Assembly (NCBI GenBank): GCA_047629355.1
Contig: JBLHWU010000263.1
Coordinates: 1 to 8,090, forward strand
Source: CAYUNA01 sp047629355
GTDB lineage: Bacteria; Bacteroidota; Bacteroidia; Chitinophagales; Saprospiraceae
DNA length: 8,090 nt
Direction of reading: 5' to 3'
Made by a program: the position numbers and the translations under genes. The notes under the pieces were generated by a model. It did no database searches and was not told the DNA's origin. It saw only the letters and a list, made by a program, of their open reading frames with translations. Below are positions 6,064-8,090 of the stretch, in pieces. How positions within the stretch are numbered: the stretch's first letter is position 1; every line of letters begins with the position of its first letter.

Positions 6064-6669
6064 GTTATGGTCAAGTCTGTTTTTAGTCGATTTTCTCAGC
6101 GTTTCAGGCTGGGACAGGGCTTGACTGGTGGCAATAGCTTTGGACTTTTGACGAGTTGGCAAGCGCGACAAAGCACATGGCATGATAACGGGAATGGAGA
6201 AACGATAAAAGACAATTCGACTTTCTTGCAAATCAGCCCATTTCTCGCTTAACGCAATGCTAAACGATGGGAATTCGGTATCCGATGTGGGTTTATATGG
6301 AATAGATTTACGATAATTCAAGAAAAGCCGCAAAGTATAACTACTGAAAAAAGAAATCTTTTTCTGCTCTCTTTTGGACAAATAACTCGTTTATATTTTG
6401 ATTATCCAGATTACAAAATGCGTACTTTTTTAAATTTGGATACGCAAGTTTTGGGCAGTATTGGCAAAGCTGAAATTAGCGATTTCGGGGGGTTGATATC
6501 CTTTGGGATGGGCGGGATGTATGAGATAAATACCGAATTAGCCATCGAATCCATGATTAGCGTTTCCTTAGTTTCCGCAAATAGCCAAGAGCTTAAAGGC
6601 TTGCAGCATGGCTTGCAATTTTGGGTGGAATTTCGATATTTTCTCGAAAAAAAAGCAGACCATGAATAA
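6056..6669 (+). pseudogene. Broken outer-membrane beta-barrel protein, single domain
   Basis: The gene appears to have begun at ATG 6056, overlapping the uridine kinase stop. Reading MNKLWSSLFL in that frame, shifting forward one base near 6086, then again near 6123, gives a fitting signal peptide (MNKLWSSLFLSIFSAFQA) joined to GTGLTGGNSFG. From there one frame runs to TAA 6667-6669, interrupted only by TAA 6250-6252. The total of 614 bases minus two equals 204 codons, a normal size for a single outer-membrane barrel. Alternating strands (FLQISPFLA, WEFGIRCGF, LFLLSFGQITRLYF, GLISFGMGGMYEI, GLQFWVEFRYFL) support a barrel, and the last resembles a closing C-terminal strand. Two frameshifts plus one nonsense codon make it a pseudogene; assembly errors are the alternative. 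ATG 6067 and ATG 6418 begin shorter open frames, but neither has a signal peptide. The 3' end overlaps the next gene in ATGAATAA. Confidence 0.7.
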
Positions 6670-7792
6670 CTTTCTATTCTTTTTTTTTTTCTTACCAACG
6701 GTCAGTATTGCACAAATGGAAAAGGGTGATTGGTTTACTGATTTTCAAGTGAGTACAGATAATAGTTATTCTGAAACGATGAATACGCGTACCTTTTCTT
6801 ACACGCAGAACCTACGTTTTCGAGTAGGTTGATTTTTAAATAAAGGTGCTTTAATTAGCTTAACTTATTCTTCAGAAAATTCGGGAGCTACTCAATATAC
6901 TTCTTCAAACGATAAGGGCATTTTCGCAACAGAAAGTCATGAATTTGGACCATTTTTCCGCTATTATTTTGGTAACAAACCAAAGAAAAAATTACTGTTT
7001 GTGAAAGGGGATTGTACTGGGCAATACACCCAATTTAAATCGACCACACAGTCTAATGATTTTTTAAAACGGCTTAATTTTAATGTTGGGATGGGCTTAA
7101 GTTTATTTAAGTTTCCAAACGCCTCTTTTGAAATGTGGATAGACTATAATTTGCTGCGCATCAATACCACTCGTTCGGCAGATAACGCTAACTTTGGCAG
7201 TAGTCGTCTGATTTTTCAGACTGCTTTTCAAATTTATTTAGATAATAATTTCCAGTCCAAATGGGCATCTAAAAGCACTAATTTTTTAGAAAAAGGGAAG
7301 CGGATAACTGGCGGAAGCATTAAATATGACGGAATTAATTCAGGATTTTTTACCAACCAAACCCGCATTGACATCAGGCCTTTTTATGGTTATTTTGTTT
7401 CGTCTCGTTGGCTAATTGGTGGGGAGTTTCCGATAGTCTTGCGGTTTAATGAAAAGCAGTTGGATTTTAGGGTAAGTTTTGGTCCGTTTGTTAGATATTA
7501 TCAACCAGTTACTGACCGCTTTCAAGTCTTCGGACGTTTCGGTTTTACTGGTGTTTTTGTCGGTCAAAGTTACGATGATTTTAGAACGTCTGACGATGAA
7601 AAATGGGCTTACACCAAAGAAGTCGATACGACTTGTGGAGTGGGTTTGAATTATTTTTTAAACAAAGATTTAAGCATTTTTTGGCTGTATAAATATCAAA
7701 TTTTGCAGGAAATTAGTAGTTACGATTTTAAAATTTGGAAAAAGCAAGAGAGTAGAGTTGGCGTAGATATGGGCTTGGCATTTTATTTTTAA
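6662..7792 (+). pseudogene. Broken outer-membrane protein with two tandem barrel domains
   Basis: ATG 6662 starts a signal peptide rich in phenylalanine (MNNFLFFFFFLPTVSIA, cleavage before Q18). The frame is then open to TAA 7790-7792 except for one TGA at 6830-6832 (codon 57), giving 376 positions in all. Residues from about 20 to 205 and from about 215 to 376 are two copies of the same barrel type: compare EFGPFFRYYF with SFGPFVRYYQ, and NVGMGLSLFKFPNASFEMWIDY with GVGLNYFLNKDLSIFWLYKY. The first copy also resembles the upstream gene. The TGA lies at the column occupied by Y244 in domain two. After the TGA the coding pattern stays clean for 320 codons, so the damage is recent, or the stop is read through or is a sequence error. 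GTG 7001 could restart translation but would lack a signal peptide. The function is unknown. Confidence 0.72.
6680..6690 (+). repeat. T11 homopolymer in a signal-peptide coding region
   Basis: Eleven successive T encode part of the phenylalanine run (residues 7-10) of the signal peptide of the second barrel gene. In the sequence given, the tract is in frame. Such tracts slip during replication and can switch surface proteins on and off. They are also common sites of sequencing error. Confidence 0.55.
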
Positions 7793-7876
7793 AAAACATT
7801 AGTTGAATAGACTTTATGAACAGAAAATTCAGACCGTGTGCATGTGCGCGCAAGAATATTTTGTATATTAAAGGGC

Positions 7877-8090
7877 ATGAATATCAATAAAATACTTGAT
7901 ACCCCTATCCAATTAATTGCTCTGACGTCTCCAACACGGAATGAATTTGACAAATTTTTTCCAATTTTTAAAGAAGAATGGCGTAAATGGTACAAGCATT
8001 ATGATTTTCATTTTAAACGCCGTACAAAACCGTTGACAGCCATACAAATTCAAACGCCGACCCGTACATTGCCTGCTGTAAAGGATAAAT
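7877..8090 (+). CDS. N-terminal part of a probable IS5-type transposase
   Basis: ATG 7877 opens a frame that runs off the window after 71 codons. The region LTSPTRNEFDKFFPIFKEEW followed by TRTLPAVKDK resembles the N-terminus of DDE transposases of the IS5-like group, in which a segment LTxxEFxxLLxxFxxxW precedes a LPTxEDKLxFIL helix. The DDE catalytic domain lies beyond the edge, so the family call rests on this short resemblance. The start is preceded by an 84-base gap after the broken barrel gene. That gap contains a GC-richer segment (7834-7852, GTGTGCATGTGCGCGCAAG) that could be near the left end of an insertion sequence, but no inverted-repeat partner is in the window. Confidence 0.5.
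   Translation, partial: MNINKILDTPIQLIALTSPTRNEFDKFFPIFKEEWRKWYKHYDFHFKRRTKPLTAIQIQTPTRTLPAVKDK

Noticed and set aside
6028..6381. Minus-strand frame of 117 codons across the start of the first barrel gene
   Set aside because: It is antisense to a region whose + strand reads as signal peptide and barrel strands, and its product resembles no folded protein.
6250..6832. Stop-codon reassignment (TAA or TGA read as an amino acid)
   Set aside because: Intact genes here end in TAA, no intact gene has internal TGA or TAA, and two different stops are involved. Pseudogene decay or sequence error is simpler.
7789..7995. Minus-strand frame of 68 codons over the transposase start
   Set aside because: It overlaps the + strand transposase-like N-terminus, which has better family resemblance.

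Overview
The window looks like the chromosome of a free-living member of the Bacteroidota, probably close to Saprospiria/Cytophagia-type environmental bacteria (class-level placement is an inference). The signs are AT-rich DNA, a type IX secretion (T9SS) C-terminal sorting domain, an OmpA protein with thrombospondin type 3 calcium repeats, a DUF5074/YncE-type surface lipoprotein, A-rich rather than Shine-Dalgarno leaders, and two perfect TAnnTTTG promoter boxes.

Layout, left to right. (1) The 3' end of an unidentified + strand gene (1-120) followed directly by a hairpin. (2) A secreted six-bladed Kelch propeller with a T9SS tail (331-1548, +). (3) A long inverted repeat built of 8-bp units between two convergent genes. 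(4) A thioredoxin-type arsenate reductase (1631-2026, -), a perfect 20-bp-arm palindrome, and an OmpA/TSP3 outer-membrane protein (2130-3611, -). (5) A DUF5074 beta-propeller lipoprotein (3913-5007, -). (6) A 423-bp divergent intergenic region holding three consecutive palindromes, two of which resemble the one after the OmpA gene. (7) A + strand operon: uridine kinase (5431-6063) followed by two related outer-membrane beta-barrel genes, both broken (6056-6669 and 6662-7792). Both junctions use the same 8-base stop/start overlap ATGAATAA. (8) The 5' part of a probable IS5-type transposase (7877 to the window edge).

Most intact products belong to the cell envelope: a secreted propeller, an OmpA-type peptidoglycan anchor and a surface lipoprotein propeller. 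Uridine kinase (pyrimidine salvage) and arsenate reductase are housekeeping or stress enzymes with no evident functional link to their neighbours. I see no defence system, CRISPR, tRNA or biosynthetic cluster.

The most interesting part is the decayed barrel pair. Three homologous barrel domains lie in tandem (one in the first gene, two in the second). The two premature stops (TAA and TGA) fall at the same alignment column, where the third domain has Tyr. The second point of interest is the small family of palindromes placed both after genes and in a divergent promoter region.
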